DNA from: Pseudomonas viridiflava
Lineage (GTDB): Bacteria; Pseudomonadota; Gammaproteobacteria; Pseudomonadales; Pseudomonadaceae
Assembly: GCF_900583165.1 (NCBI RefSeq)
Contig: NZ_UTKY01000076.1
Span: forward strand, 1-64,000
DNA length: 64,000 nucleotides
Reading direction: 5' to 3'
The translations under genes were made by a program, and so were the position numbers. The notes below the pieces were generated by a model that worked only from the letters and a program-made list of their open reading frames with translations, was not told the origin of the DNA and did not search any database. Below, in pieces: positions 62,300 through 64,000 of this stretch (the stretch's first letter is position 1; every line of letters begins with the position of its first letter).

Positions 62300-62921
62300 C
62301 CTTCATCAGCGACAGCATGCCTGCACCACCAAACAATCCCGCACTGACGCGGTTGAACCAGCTTTGGCCTTTGCCGCTACGCAGATAGCGAGCGGCGCCA
62401 TGGGCGCTCAAGCCATAGGTCAGCTTGCACAGCAGGTCGAGCACGGTCCAGGTGGCGATCATGGTCAGCAGCTGTGGCAGGAACGGTTGCTCGCCGCTGA
62501 GAAACTGCGGCAGGAAGGCGGCGAAAAACAGAATGTCCTTGGGGTTGCTGGCGCCGAGGACAAAAGCGCGACCGAACAGGGTGCGAAAGCGTGGTGTCGC
62601 GGCCAACTGCGGTACTTCGGCGCCGTGTGCCGGTTGCCGCGACTGCTGCCAGCTTTGCCAGGCCAGGTAGAACAGATAGGCCGCGCCGACCACCTTCAAG
62701 GCGCTGAACAACTGCTCCGACGCGAGCAACAGCGCGCCTAGACCAAGGGCCGAGGCGCTGAGCAAGCAGATCGAGGCAAATACCCCACCAAGAAACGCTG
62801 GGTACGAACGGCGCAGTCCGTAGTTGAGACTGTTGCTGATCATCAACAGTGACAGCGGCCCCGGGATCAGGATCACCACCAATGCCGCGCCGCTGAACAG
62901 TAGCCAGGTTTCCAGGTTCAT
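62280..62921 (-). CDS. LysE/RhtB family amino-acid exporter
   Basis: The 213-residue inner-membrane protein has six predicted helices and the LysE/RhtB signatures IPGPLSLLMISNSLNYGLRR near the N-terminus and GASNPKDILFFAAFLPQF in the middle. Such carriers export amino acids or derivatives such as homoserine lactone or threonine; the substrate here is not evident. It is convergent with, and overlaps, the large toxin-like gene, and is 11 bases from the stop of the upstream permease gene on the same strand. Confidence 0.9.
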   Translation of the reverse strand: MNLETWLLFSGAALVVILIPGPLSLLMISNSLNYGLRRSYPAFLGGVFASICLLSASALGLGALLLASEQLFSALKVVGAAYLFYLAWQSWQQSRQPAHGAEVPQLAATPRFRTLFGRAFVLGASNPKDILFFAAFLPQFLSGEQPFLPQLLTMIATWTVLDLLCKLTYGLSAHGAARYLRSGKGQSWFNRVSAGLFGGAGMLSLMKVRLDSL

Positions 62922-62932
62922 CCGTTACTCCT

Positions 62933-64000
62933 TTATAGAAATATGAATTTGGCGATAAAGATCGCGCACAACACCCACAGGCTGATGGAAATCTCGCGGT
63001 ACTTGCCAGTACCCGCCTTGAGCGCCACGTAGGTGATAAAGCCCAGGGCGATGCCGTCGGCGACCGAAAAGGTCAGGGGCATCATGATCGCGGTGACAAT
63101 TGCCGGAATGCTGTCGGTGGCCTCGTCCCAATTGATATGGGCCATACTCGCCATCATCAGCATCGCGACGTAAATCAGCGCACCCGCCGTGGCATACGCT
63201 GGAATCATCCCCGCCAGCGGCGCGAAAAACATCGCAGCCACAAACAGCACACCCACCGTCACTGCGGTCAGCCCGGTACGGCCGCCCGCCGCCACGCCGG
63301 CAGCGCTTTCCACGTAGCTGGTCACCGGTGGTACACCGACCATGGCGCCAAATACGCTAGAGGCACTGTCGGCCTTCAACGCGCGGGACAGGTTATCGAT
63401 CTTGCCATCGGCATTCACCAGCCCGGCGCGCTGAGCGACGCCCATCAGTGTACCTGCGGTATCAAACATGTGTACAAAAAGAAACGCAAATACCACGCTA
63501 ATCATGCTGATATTGAATACACCTGCTACGTCCATCGCCATCCAGGTGGGTGCCAGGCTCGGCGGCGTCGACATGATGCCGTTGTAATGCACCAGGCCCA
63601 GGCCCCAGCCCGCGAGGGTCACGGCGATGATGCTGATGAGGATCGCGCCGAATACGCGGTGATAGCTGAGGATTGCGATAAGCAGAAAGCAAATGGCCGC
63701 CAGCAAGGGCGCCGGTTCATGCAGTGAACCGAGTTTGATCAGCGTGGCCGGGCTGTCGACGATGATGCCAGCGGTCTTCAGGCCGATCACCCCGAGAAAC
63801 AGGCCGACCCCTGCGCCCATGGCGTGGCGCAGGCTTACGGGGATACTGTTGAGCAGCCATTCACGCACCCGTGAAAGCGTCAGGAACATAAACAGCACGC
63901 CTGAGATAAACACCGCACCCAGTGCGGTTTCCCACGTGTAGCCCATGGTGCCCACCACGGTGTAGGTGAAAAACGCGTTCAAGCCCATGCCCGGCGCCAG
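62933..64000 (-). CDS. AzgA-type guanine/hypoxanthine permease (5' truncated)
   Basis: This is the C-terminal part of an NCS2/AzgA-branch nucleobase permease; the frame is open to the window end, where LAPGMGLNAFF, the conserved APGMGLNA block, is read. Many hydrophobic segments, VGVPPVTSYVESAAGVAAGGRTG and the late AGMIPAYATAGALIYV block support the family. The transported base is probably guanine or hypoxanthine. The gene is about 6 kb from the urate pathway genes and could feed purines into it, but is separated by the toxin-like gene. Confidence 0.9.
   Translation of the reverse strand: MAPGMGLNAFFTYTVVGTMGYTWETALGAVFISGVLFMFLTLSRVREWLLNSIPVSLRHAMGAGVGLFLGVIGLKTAGIIVDSPATLIKLGSLHEPAPLLAAICFLLIAILSYHRVFGAILISIIAVTLAGWGLGLVHYNGIMSTPPSLAPTWMAMDVAGVFNISMISVVFAFLFVHMFDTAGTLMGVAQRAGLVNADGKIDNLSRALKADSASSVFGAMVGVPPVTSYVESAAGVAAGGRTGLTAVTVGVLFVAAMFFAPLAGMIPAYATAGALIYVAMLMMASMAHINWDEATDSIPAIVTAIMMPLTFSVADGIALGFITYVALKAGTGKYREISISLWVLCAIFIAKFIFL

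Overview
This window looks like the chromosome of a fluorescent Pseudomonas of the P. fluorescens group. The reasons are the GC-rich sequence, a pyoverdine locus (pvdS, pvdG, pvdL, pvdH, mbtH) with PvdS-type promoters, gene orders that match P. aeruginosa blocks I recall (cheA-cheB-motCD-parCP-cheW; dsbG-tlpA-dsbD2 with a two-component pair; minCDE-rluA-apeB-htrB), and many intergenic REP doublets (REPINs) of two sequence families. No rRNA, tRNA, CRISPR array, transposase or prophage was seen.

Layout. (1) 1-7184: the 3' part of a flagellar/chemotaxis operon on the + strand: cheA (5' truncated), cheB, motC, motD, parC, parP, cheW and a DUF2802 gene. (2) 7409-16872: a lipid kinase, a NarL-type two-component pair, a degenerate HPt-like protein, cheV, a MOSC protein, ppnP, a DEDDh exonuclease, a TetR regulator, a periplasmic solute-binding protein and an IucB-like acetyltransferase that has its own PvdS-type promoter. 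(3) 16920-31483: pyoverdine core: pvdS (-) with a Fur box, then pvdG-pvdL (+) behind a second PvdS-type box. (4) 31616-37100: a periplasmic thiol-redox operon (dsbD2, tlpA-like fusion, dsbG; - strand) divergent from an OmpR-type response regulator and sensor. (5) 37225-39893: an AmpDh-type amidase, then pvdH (third PvdS-type box) and mbtH. (6) 40016-49033: MscS-type channel, small membrane protein, apeB, rluA, minE-minD-minC, htrB-like acyltransferase and a patatin. (7) 49156-56957: a complete urate-to-glyoxylate pathway (puuD, hiuH, uraD, puuE, alc, allA) with a urate/xanthine permease and a Tsx-like porin; two matching palindromes flank the divergent puuE/hiuH promoters. (8) 57104-62299: a 1731-residue dermonecrotic-toxin-like (DUF6543-type) protein of unknown activity, followed by a LysE exporter and a 5'-truncated AzgA-type purine permease.

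How the parts work together. PvdS, itself probably Fur-controlled, should drive pvdGL, pvdH and the acetyltransferase, linking Dab supply (PvdH), chromopeptide assembly (PvdL, helped by MbtH and the editing thioesterase PvdG) and possibly hydroxamate acylation. In chemotaxis, ParC and ParP probably hold the CheA/CheW array at the cell pole; repeated short segments in the CheA linker are candidate docking sites. PuuD, HiuH, UraD, PuuE, Alc and AllA form an unbroken chain from urate to glyoxylate and urea. The large toxin-like protein is the least explained gene here; a hairpin directly abuts its start codon and its 3' end is unusually AT-rich.
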